Below are positions 30,090 to 42,891 of a DNA stretch of 64,000 nucleotides, piece after piece. The notes under the pieces were generated by a model, which was given only the letters and a program-made list of their open reading frames with translations, was not told the origin of the DNA and did not search any database. This stretch comes from Rhodomicrobium sp. R_RK_3 (GTDB lineage Bacteria; Pseudomonadota; Alphaproteobacteria; Rhizobiales; Rhodomicrobiaceae): contig NZ_MWLK01000018.1 of the NCBI RefSeq assembly GCF_002198715.1, positions 119,623 to 183,622 on the forward strand, written 5' to 3'. Within the stretch, counting starts at the first letter, position 1, and each line of letters opens with the position of its first letter. A program made the position numbers and the translations under genes.

Positions 30090-30869
30090 TCAGCTCCGCT
30101 TCTGCCCGGCCGCTTCGAGAATGAGGCCGCTGATGGCATCCGGCTGCGAGATCAGGGACAGGTGGCTGGCGTTCACTTCGATGGTCGTGGCGCCCATGCG
30201 CTTGGCCATGAAGCGCTCAAGGTCGGGATTGATCGTGCGGTCCTCGGTCGAAACTGCATAAAAGCTGGGCTTCGAACGCCATGCGGCCTGCGTGGTTTTT
30301 CCTGCCAGCAGCGCCTTCCAGAAGGGCTGTTGCACGGCATAGAGGACCAGGGCCTTCTCGCGTGGCAGATCGCCCGCGAAATCCCGAAGGAACGCTTCCT
30401 GGCTCAGCCGGCCTTCATCGCCGTCGAAGACGATGCCCGCCGATGCCGGCGGTGTGGGATAGGTCTTGGCGAGGGCCGCATAATCTTCACCCGCGTCGGG
30501 CGCTCGGGCCGCGACATAGACGAGCGATGTTACATTCGGATGGACGCCGGTCTCCGAGATCAGCACCCCGGAAAAGGAATGGCCGACCAGCACCGTCGGG
30601 CCGTCCTGCCGGGCCAGCACGCGGCGCACCGCCTCGACCGCCTCGGGCAGCGTCGTCAGCGGGTTCTGCACGGCGGTTGCGTTGAGGCCCGCCGCCTGAA
30701 GCCGCGGGATGACCTCGCTCCAGCAGGAGCCGTCGGCGAACAGGCCATGCGCCAGCACGACATTATTGGCCTTCGTTGGCGCCGCGCTCGCCGGCGACCG
30801 GGCGCCCGAGATCAGCGCGGCGGCGGCGGCACCGGCGAGCGTGGCGGAAAACATGCGTCTGTTCATCAT
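30090..30869 (-). CDS. exported alpha/beta hydrolase
   Basis: 259 residues. The N-terminus NRRMFSATLAGAAAAALISGARSPASA is a signal sequence, with a twin-arginine start that hints at Tat export. The hydrolase fold follows: VVLAHGLFADGSCW (oxyanion loop), VLVGHSFSG (nucleophile Ser in GHSFSG) and a catalytic His in NASHLSLISQP. This is the EstC-like/hydroxynitrile-lyase-like branch often annotated only as alpha/beta hydrolase. ATG 30869 or 30866 is possible; AGGGA immediately precedes them. Confidence 0.86.
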   Translation of the reverse strand: MMNRRMFSATLAGAAAAALISGARSPASAAPTKANNVVLAHGLFADGSCWSEVIPRLQAAGLNATAVQNPLTTLPEAVEAVRRVLARQDGPTVLVGHSFSGVLISETGVHPNVTSLVYVAARAPDAGEDYAALAKTYPTPPASAGIVFDGDEGRLSQEAFLRDFAGDLPREKALVLYAVQQPFWKALLAGKTTQAAWRSKPSFYAVSTEDRTINPDLERFMAKRMGATTIEVNASHLSLISQPDAISGLILEAAGQKRS

Positions 30870-31256
30870 TCCCTGGCGACCTTTGAATGGATTCGATGCG
30901 GCGGGCGGACACGAGGTCTGCCCCCCATCGGAGAGGTTTCGTATCATGCGAGACATAAGCCGCCGCCGGGCTTATTCAATCTAGAACTCTGTAAATTAGA
31001 TATTAAAGCAGTTGTTTCGATTTGCGCTAAGTTATCATACCAAAGTATATTCGAACAAATTTCGTTGATCTCCTGCGCACCTCCAATCACAACTTCGTTA
31101 TAACTTCGTCCGGTGCTGGTGAGAGAGGGCGGGCGCGTCGGAGGCTTGGGCCTACGCAAAACCGATCGCCGGCGCCGGGCGTTACGCTCCTGTCACCGGA
31201 AGATGCGCGCACCCGCTGCCGCGCTCACCGCAGCCGTCCAACCAGGGAATAGCGTC
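30870..31256. other. AT-rich intergenic region
   Basis: About 390 bases between divergent genes. The middle (30970-31110) is markedly AT-rich compared with the rest of the window and contains a tandem AACTTCGT at 31091-31098 and 31102-31109. No gene of convincing composition is present. Promoters for both neighbours should lie here, but I cannot define them. Confidence 0.4.
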
Positions 31257-31641
<385 letters not shown>

Positions 31642-31677
31642 ACCCTGGCTCCACCCTCGGGCCGGAATAGCGGGATT

Positions 31678-32577
31678 TCAGGACCAGCGCCGGTTGGACC
31701 ACATCCACTGTTCGGGATGCTCGCGGATCCAGGCTTCGAACTGGGCCTGCAGCGCCGCCAGCGCGGCGGTGATGTCGGCATTGGGGTCGTCGGTCCAGGG
31801 CACCTTGATCTCGACCATGCGCACCCGGAAGCGCGACTCGTTGCCGACCCGGATGCAGCGGCCGGCCCACAGCCGCGCGCCCGCCCGCCGTGCCAGCATC
31901 ACCGGCACCACATTCGATCCCGCCGGCTTGCCGAAGAACGGCACCTTGATGCCCTTGGCCTCGTAGCGGTCGGCAAGGAAACCGAGCCGCCCGCCCTCGC
32001 GCACATAGCTGGCGATCATACGCGCCGTGTCGTGGCCGAGCTTCATGCCGTTCATCTTGCCGCGCGCGAACAGGCCGCCGGGATAGAGTTCGGTGCGCTG
32101 GCCGCGCAGATAAAGGTCGATATAGGGATTGTCGACCAGGCGGTAGACAGCGGCGGGCTTGGCCCCGACGCGCGTCAGCGGCCACATCGCCAGCTCCCAA
32201 TTGCCCATATGCAGCGAGCAGGCGATGGCGGCGCCCATCTTGCCCTGATAGCGGCCGAGCAGTTCCGGGTTCTCGATCTCGATCCGCTCCGGCTGTTTCA
32301 GAATGCGGTCGAGCAGCATGGTCTCCGCCATCACCCGCCCGAGATTGCCCCACATCTCCAGCGCGATCGCCTCGCGCTCGGCCGCCGACTTTTCGGGAAA
32401 GGCGATGGCGAGATTGTCCAGCGCGCGGGCATGGCGGCGCCCGTAGGGGGCGAGCAGGCGCCAGGTCCTCGCCGACATTTCGCGCGCCATGTCGAGCGGA
32501 AAGGCGCGCACGAAGGCGATGACACCGCGCAGCAGCACATATTCGGCGAGGTAGCGAAGGTTCAAAAGAGCGGACAT
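31678..32577 (-). CDS. lysophospholipid / lipid A late acyltransferase (LpxL/HtrB family)
   Basis: 299 residues. The HxxxxE catalytic motif is HMGNWE (His123, Glu128). A hydrophobic N-terminal anchor (EYVLLRGVIAFVRAF), FLADRYEAKGIKVPFFGKPA and the C-terminal HPEQWMWSNRRW are family hallmarks. These enzymes add secondary fatty acids to lipid A at the inner membrane. Which position is acylated cannot be read from the sequence. No other lipid A gene is nearby. Confidence 0.92.
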   Translation of the reverse strand: MSALLNLRYLAEYVLLRGVIAFVRAFPLDMAREMSARTWRLLAPYGRRHARALDNLAIAFPEKSAAEREAIALEMWGNLGRVMAETMLLDRILKQPERIEIENPELLGRYQGKMGAAIACSLHMGNWELAMWPLTRVGAKPAAVYRLVDNPYIDLYLRGQRTELYPGGLFARGKMNGMKLGHDTARMIASYVREGGRLGFLADRYEAKGIKVPFFGKPAGSNVVPVMLARRAGARLWAGRCIRVGNESRFRVRMVEIKVPWTDDPNADITAALAALQAQFEAWIREHPEQWMWSNRRWS

Positions 32578-32752
32578 TCAGAGGGATCGATTCGAAAAGG
32601 GCTGGCGGGGAAAAAGGCCATCGGGGCTTAGTGCCAATGCGGCCGGCTGCCGTCAAGCCGCGCGGCGATCTGCGGTAAAAATCACATGTGTACGGGGTCG
32701 GGCGACGTTTTCCGGCAACTATTAGCGGTCGTCCTGGAGCGGTTCGGGCGGA

Positions 32753-33913
32753 TTACGCGCCGGCGGCAGCCATGCCCCGGCGCATTGCGGCACGCCTCAA
32801 CGGTCCGGCGAGCGACAGCGCCATGAGGCCGGCGCCGCGCGCGAGCTGGAGCGGCAGCAGGCCGGAGGTCAGCGTGCGGTTGAGCAGATCGGCGGCAAGA
32901 GTGCGGGTCAGCACGTCGCCGCGCCGGGCGGCTTCATAAGCCGCCAGCACGTCCGGCGCGCCGGGGTCGGTCGCGCCGGCAATGCAGCGCGCCAGATCCG
33001 CTACGTCGCGGAAGCCCAGATTGAGCCCTTGAGCGCCGATCGGCGGCATGACGTGACCGGCCTCGCCGACGAGGGCCAGCCTTTCGGCGGTGAGCTTTTT
33101 GGCGATCAGGCCGGAAAGCGGAAAGCTGCTGCGCGGGCCGACCTCCGTGATCTCGCCGAGCAGGCCGTCGAGCCTCGCGGCGATGGCGGCGGCGAATTCG
33201 GCGTCGCCGAGGGCGGCGAGCGCGGCGGCTTCGGCGGGACGCTCGACCCAGACGAGGCTGGAATTGCCGCCGGGGAGCGGCACCACCGTGAACGGGCCGC
33301 CCGAATAGTGAAATTCCGTGCAGGCGCCGCCATGCGGCCGCCCGTGGGCGAAGTCGCAGACGGTCGCGGTCTGATCGTAAGCCCAGCTCCGCGTGCCGAT
33401 CCCTGCGGCCTCGCGGCAGAAGGACTGCCGGCCATCCGCGCCGACGACAAGTCTGGCCGACACTTCGTGGCCGTCGGCTAGAGCGAGGCGCGCGCCCGCG
33501 CCGTCCTGCTGGATGCCGGAGACGCCGGTGCTCGGAACGAACCCCGTGCCGAGCGCATCGAACAGGGTCGCGGTCAAAATCGCGTTCGGGATATTGTAGC
33601 CAAAGGCCTCCTGGCCGATTTCGCTCGCCTCGAAGGCGGTGTCGGGCGCGCGGAACAGCCGTCCCGTGCGATCGATCAGGCGGAGTGCGGCGAGCGGGGC
33701 GGCGTGCGGGCGCAGCCTCTCCCAGACGCCGAGGCCGGTGAGGAAGCGAACCGATCCGTGCAGCAGCGCGGTCGTGCGGCGGTCCGGCCTGCCCGGCGCG
33801 GGCGCCGGTCCGACGCAAATCGCGTCCAGCCCCGCATGGCGCAGGGCAAGCGCGGCGGCCAGTCCGGCGGGGCCCGCGCCGACGATCACGGCATCATGCT
33901 GAGGATGGGTCAT
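32753..33913 (-). CDS. UbiH/UbiF/Coq6-type FAD-dependent monooxygenase
   Basis: 386 residues. The FAD motif GAGPAG (12-17), the DG motif VVGADGRQS and the third FAD block LVGEAGHVMPPIGAQGLNLGFRD place it in the ubiquinone-biosynthesis hydroxylase family. It likely hydroxylates the ubiquinone ring, although related enzymes act on other aromatics. ATG 33913 has only a weak ribosome site. The ring position and the presence of other ubi genes cannot be judged here. Confidence 0.9.
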   Translation of the reverse strand: MTHPQHDAVIVGAGPAGLAAALALRHAGLDAICVGPAPAPGRPDRRTTALLHGSVRFLTGLGVWERLRPHAAPLAALRLIDRTGRLFRAPDTAFEASEIGQEAFGYNIPNAILTATLFDALGTGFVPSTGVSGIQQDGAGARLALADGHEVSARLVVGADGRQSFCREAAGIGTRSWAYDQTATVCDFAHGRPHGGACTEFHYSGGPFTVVPLPGGNSSLVWVERPAEAAALAALGDAEFAAAIAARLDGLLGEITEVGPRSSFPLSGLIAKKLTAERLALVGEAGHVMPPIGAQGLNLGFRDVADLARCIAGATDPGAPDVLAAYEAARRGDVLTRTLAADLLNRTLTSGLLPLQLARGAGLMALSLAGPLRRAAMRRGMAAAGA

Positions 33914-33978
33914 GGCCGTACATTGGGCGCGGCGCGGCTTGGCGACAAGGTATATTCGGCCGCAGCATCCCCCGGCGG

Positions 33979-35253
33979 CTATTGCTGCCGGGAGATTCTC
34001 TTGGCGCTGAGGGCGGGATCGGTGTTCTCGCAGAGCACCACCGGGCCGTTGGAGCTGTTCACCAGCTTGCACTGGCTGTTGTCGCAGCCCCCGAGCGAAG
34101 CGGTGCCCGGACCGAGGCTCAGGCTGCCGAGCTCGGAATTGCCGAGCCGCGCCGCCTGCTCGTAAAACTCCTTCGCCTTGACGGCATCGCCCGACACGCC
34201 CAGCACCTTTTTGTGATTGAGGTAGATCGGATCGTAGGTCTTGGCGAGGCCGGCATAGGCTTCGGGCAGGTTGCGGCGGTCGGCGAGGTAGCGGAACATC
34301 AACCGGGCGGCGGCGATGTCGCCGCGCTCCAAAAGCGTGTTGCCGCGCGCCAGCATGGCCTCGTCGGCCGGGGCGACCGTGGCGCGCTTCTGAATGGAGT
34401 GCGTGTTCATCGCCTCGGGCGCCGGCAGCATGCCCTTGAACTGCAGCGGCGGGCGCGATCCGGCTTTGGCGGGCGTGCGCAGCGGCAGTCCGCAAGCGGT
34501 GATGAAATCGGCCAGGTCGGCGGCCAGCACGCCGTAGGAGATGCCGTTCGCCTCCTTGTGGATCGAGGTGCTGATGCCGACCACGACGCCGTCATTGTCG
34601 ATCAGCGGGCCGCCGCTATAGCCGGGAATGATCGGCGTCTGATGCTGCAACTGGCTGCTGAACCAGCGGTTGGTGAGCACGCGCGAGACATAGCCCTTCA
34701 GCACGGAGGGGAGGAAAAAGGTCTCGTCGTCGCCCTGCGACCAGGACAGCGCGCCCTGCGGATCGGCGGCGGCCGGAAAGCCGATGGCGAACAGGTCGGA
34801 GGCGGTGCCGGGATATTCGGTGGACAGAGGCAGAGGCTGTCCGGGCAGATCGTCGAGCGCCTCGAGCAGCGCCAGATCCTTTTGTGGAAAAACCGCGAGC
34901 ACGCGCAAGGGAATGCGCTTGATCGAGCCCTTGTCGCCGACATAGCCGACCGAGTAGGCGGTGCCCTTGTCGATGACATGGTGATTCGTGGCGATCACCC
35001 GGCTGCCGCTCACCAGAAAGGCAGTGCCGCCCTTCATGGCGCCCTCGACCTCCACCAGCAGCCGGTACACTTGATGAGTCAATGCCGCCACGGTATGGGC
35101 GACATCCGGCGCCGTCTTCGTCGGAGCAATCTCCACGGGCTGGTCAGCCGGCGTCTCCGCACGCACGATTGCGCTTTGCGCCAGGCCGAAGCCAAGAATT
35201 GCCGCCGCGGCGACGCCCATGCCTCGCCGGCCGGCGATCGTCAGGCGAAACAT
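33979..35253 (-). CDS. secreted trypsin-like serine protease with C-terminal helical repeat
   Basis: 424 residues from ATG 35253 (35280 also possible). A signal peptide (FRLTIAGRRGMGVAAAAILGFGLAQ..., cut near ALA/VRA) precedes an S1C-type protease: His92 in TNHHVID, Asp126 in QKDLALL, Ser213 in GYSGGPL. No PDZ domain follows; instead residues 290-380 look like TPR/Sel1-type helices (ARGNTLLERGDIAAARLMFRYLA, AKEFYEQAARLGN). The C-terminal part has a Cys pair (GGCDNSQCKL). It differs clearly from the Deg protease at 55.5 kb. Expected to be periplasmic. Confidence 0.85.
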   Translation of the reverse strand: MFRLTIAGRRGMGVAAAAILGFGLAQSAIVRAETPADQPVEIAPTKTAPDVAHTVAALTHQVYRLLVEVEGAMKGGTAFLVSGSRVIATNHHVIDKGTAYSVGYVGDKGSIKRIPLRVLAVFPQKDLALLEALDDLPGQPLPLSTEYPGTASDLFAIGFPAAADPQGALSWSQGDDETFFLPSVLKGYVSRVLTNRWFSSQLQHQTPIIPGYSGGPLIDNDGVVVGISTSIHKEANGISYGVLAADLADFITACGLPLRTPAKAGSRPPLQFKGMLPAPEAMNTHSIQKRATVAPADEAMLARGNTLLERGDIAAARLMFRYLADRRNLPEAYAGLAKTYDPIYLNHKKVLGVSGDAVKAKEFYEQAARLGNSELGSLSLGPGTASLGGCDNSQCKLVNSSNGPVVLCENTDPALSAKRISRQQ

Positions 35254-35490
35254 AGCCGAACCGTTTGCAATGCGCCCCATCCCGTCATGCCGTAGTTTAC
35301 GCTTCAGGTGCCAGCCCACGCAAGGTCTCAATGCCAGTTTCAAATCAGAAGAAGGCCGCAAGGAAACGGCAAAAATATGACTTACGCAAGAGGAATTCCC
35401 AGCCTGTTTAGAACCTCTCGCAAACGTTAAAATCGAGTAGCCTGCGGTGCTGGGTGAATGAAAGGAGAGAGGCTTGTATCGTAAGATTAC

Positions 35491-36138
35491 TTACATATAT
35501 CTCCGCGCAATCGGCTTCTGAATGAGCACTCTGCGGGCATTCAGCAGGGCTTTGTCTGCGGCCACCCATATTTTTTGGTCGTCGTCGGCGCGCAAATAGT
35601 CGAAAACCAGTTTGGAGACGACCGCGCCGATCACGAAGAGCAGCACCATCGCAATTGCCGCGCTGGCGAGGAAAGTCTTATCATACATCGAAGCTGGGCC
35701 GCGCTGAAGAATCAACCAGCCCAGCAGCGCCAAAGCCGCGGGAAAGGTGGCGAGGAAACCGAAGACCGCGACTTTCCACCAGCGCGCGCGATTCCGGATC
35801 AGGGAAATATTCTCCGGCAGCCGGGCGATGGCGCCGGTGGTGTGGTTCTCCAGATAGATGCAATGGCCGTAAGGCGCGCTCTTCTTGGCGGCCCAGACGG
35901 CGGTGACGGCGTGGCCGTTGCGGAAGCCGATGCCGCTATCGATCAGGAAGATCTCGATCTCGCGGCCGTCGCGCTGACGCAAAAAAAAGCGCTGCCGGTT
36001 GATCGGCGGCGCCTGAACGGGCACTCGGCCGGCATCGGCGCGCTCGCTCTCCTTAGATGGCGGGACATCGGGAGGCGCCGCCCAAGTCTGCAGCCCCCCG
36101 ACCAAACCCGTCGCCGCCCAGGCAAAGAATTCTCCCAT
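35491..36138 (-). CDS. two-helix membrane protein of unknown function
   Basis: 215 residues. A hydrophobic/proline-rich N-terminus is followed by a soluble beta-rich part (FFLRQRDGREIEIFLIDSGIGFRNGHAVTAVWAAKK, then CIYLENHTTGAIARLPENIS) and two membrane segments (WKVAVFGFLATFPAALALLGWLIL and FLASAAIAMVLLFVIGAVVS). The C-terminal 40 residues are charged. I do not recognise the family. It is the gene closest upstream of the str operon promoter region and is transcribed away from it. Confidence 0.7.
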   Translation of the reverse strand: MGEFFAWAATGLVGGLQTWAAPPDVPPSKESERADAGRVPVQAPPINRQRFFLRQRDGREIEIFLIDSGIGFRNGHAVTAVWAAKKSAPYGHCIYLENHTTGAIARLPENISLIRNRARWWKVAVFGFLATFPAALALLGWLILQRGPASMYDKTFLASAAIAMVLLFVIGAVVSKLVFDYLRADDDQKIWVAADKALLNARRVLIQKPIARRYM

Positions 36139-36270
36139 CCCCAGCCCATCAATTCATCGGCCGCGCCACGTCTCGATGTCGGCGGTCGCGCGGTAGCGCC
36201 TCGTCCATGCCCCAGTGTCGAGAACCGGAACGCCCCATCCGCCCTGGTCCCACCGCGCACGCTCTCTATA

Positions 36271-36411
36271 ATGGCTCGCACGCAGCCGGAATTCCCTGAG
36301 CCGGAATTCATCACGGTCATCAGCCGGAATAAAGGCCAATGGCTGCGCCCTGTCGAGCAAAAACCCATCCTGAGAGACAGATTAGCCGAAATCGGCGCAA
36401 ATAGGCGATAA
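36271..36411 (+). CDS. candidate 46-residue microprotein (doubtful)
   Basis: A frame from ATG 36271 to TAA 36409-36411 encodes a polar 46-residue peptide (ARTQPEFPEPEFITVISRNKGQWLRPVEQ...). It has a plausible start but no clear ribosome site. TATAAT overlaps its first bases, so the ATG could equally be promoter sequence. Recorded only because it fills an otherwise empty stretch. Confidence 0.2.
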   Translation: MARTQPEFPEPEFITVISRNKGQWLRPVEQKPILRDRLAEIGANRR

Positions 36412-36417
36412 TCACGC

Positions 36418-36446
36418 TTGACGCCTGAAAACCGGAGGGCTATCTA
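36418..36446 (+). promoter_or_regulatory. candidate sigma-70-type promoter for rpsL-rpsG-fusA-tuf
   Basis: TTGACG (36418-36423) matches the -35 consensus at five of six positions and is separated by 17 bases from TATCTA (36441-36446), a weak -10. It lies about 220 bases upstream of rpsL, the first gene of the ribosomal block. Confidence 0.35.
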
Positions 36447-36666
36447 TCGCGAACCGATTTGGCAGGCAAGTAGCGCCGTGCGCCCTGTTTCGCGCGTCCA
36501 GCGACCTAAACGCTGCCAGAAAAAAATGAATTCAGACTTGGGTGTATGACCCTCCGGAAGAGTTCTGGATGGTCCTCTCGTTTTTGCCGGTCGTCAGATC
36601 GCGCCAAGCCTTCGGGTGATGGTGCGTCTGGAACCGACGGCATTCTTTGCTTGGGTTGGATGGCGC

Positions 36667-37038
36667 ATGCCGACAATACAACAACTGATCAGGAAGCCGC
36701 GCAAGGCGCCGGTGAAGCGGAATAAGGTTCCTGCCATGCAGGCTTGTCCGCAAAAGCGTGGCGTTTGCACCAGGGTTTACACGACGACCCCGAAGAAGCC
36801 GAACTCGGCGCTTCGCAAGGTTGCCCGCGTGCGCCTGCAGAACGGCTTCGAAGTGACGAGCTACATTCCTGGCGAGGGCCATAATCTGCAGGAGCACTCC
36901 GTGGTGCTCATTCGCGGCGGCCGCGTCAAGGACTTGCCGGGCGTGCGCTATCACACGATCCGCGGCGTGCTGGATACGCAGGGCGTGTCCAAGCGGCGTC
37001 AGCGCCGGTCGAAATATGGCGCCAAGCGGCCGAAATAA
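36667..37038 (+). CDS. rpsL: 30S ribosomal protein S12
   Basis: 123 residues, standard length. [19 protein letters not shown] and [13 protein letters not shown] are intact; the two lysines that are changed in streptomycin-resistant mutants are both wild type. S12 sits at the decoding centre. ATG 36667 gives the conserved MPTIQQLIR start; the frame extends further upstream without support. First gene of the str operon. Confidence 0.98.
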   Translation: MPTIQQLIRKPRKAPVKRNKVPAMQACPQKRGVCTRVYTTTPKKPNSALRKVARVRLQNGFEVTSYIPGEGHNLQEHSVVLIRGGRVKDLPGVRYHTIRGVLDTQGVSKRRQRRSKYGAKRPK

Positions 37039-37067
37039 GCAGTTGAACGAAATTTGGAAGACGAGCC

Positions 37068-37538
37068 ATGTCACGACGGCATAGAGCGGAAAAGCGCGAC
37101 ATCATTCCCGATCCGAAATACGGGGATCTCGTGCTGACCAAGTTCATGAACAGCCTGATGTACGAGGGCAAGAAGTCGGCGGCCGAACGCATCGTTTATG
37201 GCGCTCTCGACAAGATCGAGGCCAAGGCTAAGCGCGACGCCATCCAGCTTTTTCATGAAGCGCTCGATAATGTGAAGCCGGCGATCGAAGTGCGCTCGCG
37301 CCGGGTCGGCGGCGCCACCTATCAGGTGCCGGTCGAAGTGCGCATGGACCGCCGTCAGGCGCTGGCGATCCGCTGGATCATCAGCGCGGCGCGCGGCCGC
37401 AATGAAAATACCATGGAAGAAAGACTGTCCGGCGAGCTGCTGGACGCGGCGAACAATCGCGGCACGGCCGTGAAGAAGCGCGAAGACACTCACCGGATGG
37501 CCGAAGCCAACCGCGCCTTCTCGCATTATCGCTGGTAA
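37068..37538 (+). CDS. rpsG: 30S ribosomal protein S7
   Basis: 156 residues, normal length: [35 protein letters not shown] start and [15 protein letters not shown] core. S7 nucleates assembly of the 30S head and lies near the E site. In E. coli it also represses str-operon translation; no matching leader structure was examined in detail here. 29 bases after rpsL, 23 bases before fusA. Confidence 0.98.
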   Translation: MSRRHRAEKRDIIPDPKYGDLVLTKFMNSLMYEGKKSAAERIVYGALDKIEAKAKRDAIQLFHEALDNVKPAIEVRSRRVGGATYQVPVEVRMDRRQALAIRWIISAARGRNENTMEERLSGELLDAANNRGTAVKKREDTHRMAEANRAFSHYRW

Positions 37539-37561
37539 TCGGTTACTTAGGATCTAGGACG

Positions 37562-39637
<2,076 letters not shown>

Positions 39638-39685
39638 GCGAGCCCGGACCGAAGCGCCAAGAGTTAAGAAGATACGGAGAGCCAG

Positions 39686-40876
<1,191 letters not shown>

Positions 40877-40885
40877 TGAACTTTA

Positions 40886-40907
40886 GGGGACGCTTCACGG
40901 CGTCCCC
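40886..40907 (+). repeat. hairpin between tuf and rpsJ
   Basis: GGGGACG and CGTCCCC form a perfect 7-bp stem around an eight-base loop, 10 bases after the tuf stop and 18 before rpsJ. No T-run follows, so it is more likely a processing or partial-attenuation element than a terminator. Confidence 0.5.
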
Positions 40908-40924
40908 GCTTCGAGGCAATGGAC

Positions 40925-41233
40925 ATGCAAGGCCAGAATATCCGCATCCGGCTCAAGGCGTTCGATCATCGGATTCTCGACGCCTCGACCAAGGAAATCG
41001 TCAATACAGCGAAGCGGACCGGTGCCGAAGTGCGTGGGCCGATTCCGCTGCCGACGAGGATCGAGAAGTTCACCGTCAACCGCTCGCCTCACATCGACAA
41101 GAAGAGCCGCGAGCAGTTTGAAATGCGCACGCATAAACGGCTGATCGACATTGTCGACCCGACCCCGCAGACCGTCGACGCTTTGATGAAGCTCGACCTT
41201 GCGGCCGGTGTCGACGTCGAGATCAAGCTCTAA
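40925..41233 (+). CDS. rpsJ: 30S ribosomal protein S10
   Basis: 102 residues, the universal length, from ATG 40925; an in-frame ATG two codons upstream (40919) is too close to the GAGG site. [14 protein letters not shown] and [38 protein letters not shown] are conserved. S10 acts in the 30S head and, as NusE, in antitermination. First gene of the S10 group, here following tuf without an obvious promoter. Confidence 0.97.
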   Translation: MQGQNIRIRLKAFDHRILDASTKEIVNTAKRTGAEVRGPIPLPTRIEKFTVNRSPHIDKKSREQFEMRTHKRLIDIVDPTPQTVDALMKLDLAAGVDVEIKL

Positions 41234-41256
41234 GAGATTTGGACCGAGGCAGCGCG

Positions 41257-41958
41257 ATGCGGTCAGGTGTAATAGCACAGAAGCTGGGCATGACCCGGAT
41301 CTTCACGGATGCCGGCGAGCATGTGCCCGTCACGGTGTTGAGGATCGACCACTGCAAGGTGGTCGCCCATCGCACCGATGAGAAGAATGGCTACACGGCC
41401 ATGCAGCTCGGCGCGGGTCTGGCGAAGGTGAAGAATGTGACGCGCGCACAGCGCGGCCATTTCGCCGTCGCCAAGGTTGAGCCGTCCTCGAAGGTGGTCG
41501 AATTCCGGGTTTCGCCCGAGAATCTGATCGATGTCGGGGCGGAGATCACGGCGGATCATTTCCTCGAAGGCCAGTTGGTCGACGTGACGGGAACGAGCAT
41601 CGGCCGCGGTTTTGCCGGCAGCATGAAGCGGCATAATTTCGGCGGCCTGCGCGCCTCGCACGGCGTCTCGGTCTCGCATCGCTCGCACGGCTCGACCGGC
41701 CAGCGGCAGGACCCCGGCAAGGTGTTCAAGGGCAAGAAGATGGCCGGCCATATGGGCGATGTGCGGGTGACCACGCAGAACCTGAAAGTGATCAAGACCG
41801 ATGCCGACCGCGGCCTCGTCATGGTGCGCGGCGCGGTTCCGGGCGCCAAGGGCGGCTGGGTGCTGCTGCGCGACGCGGTCAAGTCCGGCATGCCGGAAGG
41901 CGCGCCGACGCCGGGGGCGATCCGGGGCAATGGCGCCGGTGGGAATGGGAAAGCATAA
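41257..41958 (+). CDS. rplC: 50S ribosomal protein L3
   Basis: 233 residues from ATG 41257 ([16 protein letters not shown]). The loop that reaches towards the peptidyl-transferase centre, [39 protein letters not shown], is complete. A glycine-rich tail follows ([14 protein letters not shown]), typical of Alphaproteobacteria. GAGG lies upstream of the chosen ATG. Confidence 0.97.
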   Translation: MRSGVIAQKLGMTRIFTDAGEHVPVTVLRIDHCKVVAHRTDEKNGYTAMQLGAGLAKVKNVTRAQRGHFAVAKVEPSSKVVEFRVSPENLIDVGAEITADHFLEGQLVDVTGTSIGRGFAGSMKRHNFGGLRASHGVSVSHRSHGSTGQRQDPGKVFKGKKMAGHMGDVRVTTQNLKVIKTDADRGLVMVRGAVPGAKGGWVLLRDAVKSGMPEGAPTPGAIRGNGAGGNGKA

Positions 41959-41961
41959 GCC

Positions 41962-42582
41962 ATGAAAGCGGACGTCACGACGCTCGAGGCCAAAAAGGCC
42001 GGCACGGTCGATCTGCCCGACGATGTTTTCGGGCTGGAGCCGCGCGCGGATATTTTGCACCGCATGGTGCGCTATCAGCTGCTGAAGCGCCAGGCCGGCA
42101 CGCATCACGCCAAGGACCGCTCGCTGGTCTCGGGCCGCCACCAGAAGATGTACAAGCAGAAGGGCACCGGCCGCGCCCGTCACGGCAACAAGCTCGCCCC
42201 GCAGTTTCGCGGCGGCGGCAAGGCGTTCGGACCGGTGCCGCGCAGCCATGCGATCGAGCTGCCGAAGAAGATCCGGGCGCTCGCTTTGAAGCACGCTCTG
42301 TCCTCGAAGGTGAAAAGCAACGAGCTGATCATCCTCGACAAGGCCGAGCTCAGCGAAGCCAAGACCAAGGCGCTCCGGGTGCAGTTCGAGGCGCTCGGCC
42401 TGGAATCGGCGCTGATCATCGGCGGCCGGGAGCTTGACAGCAATTTCTCGCTGGCGGCGCGCAACATCCCCAATATCGATGTGCTCGCGGTCGCCGGCCT
42501 CAACGTCTACGACATCCTGCGCCGGCGCAAGCTGGTGCTGACGAAGGCCGCCCTTGAGGCGATCGGGGAGCGCTTCAAATGA
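41962..42582 (+). CDS. rplD: 50S ribosomal protein L4
   Basis: 206 residues. [27 protein letters not shown], the long loop that lines the exit tunnel, is intact. In E. coli L4 also represses the S10 operon; the leader signal for that was not identified here. Starts 3 bases after rplC and overlaps rplW by 4 bases. Confidence 0.97.
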   Translation: MKADVTTLEAKKAGTVDLPDDVFGLEPRADILHRMVRYQLLKRQAGTHHAKDRSLVSGRHQKMYKQKGTGRARHGNKLAPQFRGGGKAFGPVPRSHAIELPKKIRALALKHALSSKVKSNELIILDKAELSEAKTKALRVQFEALGLESALIIGGRELDSNFSLAARNIPNIDVLAVAGLNVYDILRRRKLVLTKAALEAIGERFK

Positions 42583-42872
42583 ACGAGGCCGATCTTTACG
42601 ACGTCATCGTGGCGCCGGTCATCACCGAAAAGGCGACGATCGCGTCCGAGCATAATCAGGTGGTCTTCAAGGTTCGTAAGAGCGCGACCAAGCCGCAGAT
42701 CCAGGAAGCGGTCGAGCGTCTGTTCAACGTGAAGGTCAAGGCAGTGAACACGCTGATCCGGGCCGGCAAGAACAAGCGCTTCCGCGGCATTCCGGGCAAG
42801 CAGAACGACATCAAAAAGGCCATCGTGACGCTGGAAGACGGTCATTCCATCGACGTCACGACGGGACTTTGA
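42579..42872 (+). CDS. rplW: 50S ribosomal protein L23
   Basis: 97 residues. [37 protein letters not shown] is conserved. L23 sits at the tunnel exit and is the docking point for trigger factor and SRP. The start overlaps the rplD stop in an ATGA arrangement, indicating translational coupling. Confidence 0.96.
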   Translation: MNEADLYDVIVAPVITEKATIASEHNQVVFKVRKSATKPQIQEAVERLFNVKVKAVNTLIRAGKNKRFRGIPGKQNDIKKAIVTLEDGHSIDVTTGL

Positions 42873-42891
42873 GCTTAAAGAGCGTTGAGCC

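Larger units (their letters stand above)
36139..36666. other. str operon upstream region
   Basis: 528 bases without a firm gene. It holds a possible small plus-strand frame (36271-36411, 46 codons, no good ribosome site), a candidate promoter at 36418-36446 and about 220 bases of leader before rpsL. rpoC, which often precedes rpsL in this class, is not here. An imperfect tandem of CCGGAATTC at about 36289 and 36301 is the only repeat seen. Confidence 0.5.

Noticed and set aside
31091-31109. loxP-like arms (TTATAACTTCGT)
   Set aside because: Only a tandem 8-base repeat in direct orientation; a recombinase site needs inverted arms around a spacer.
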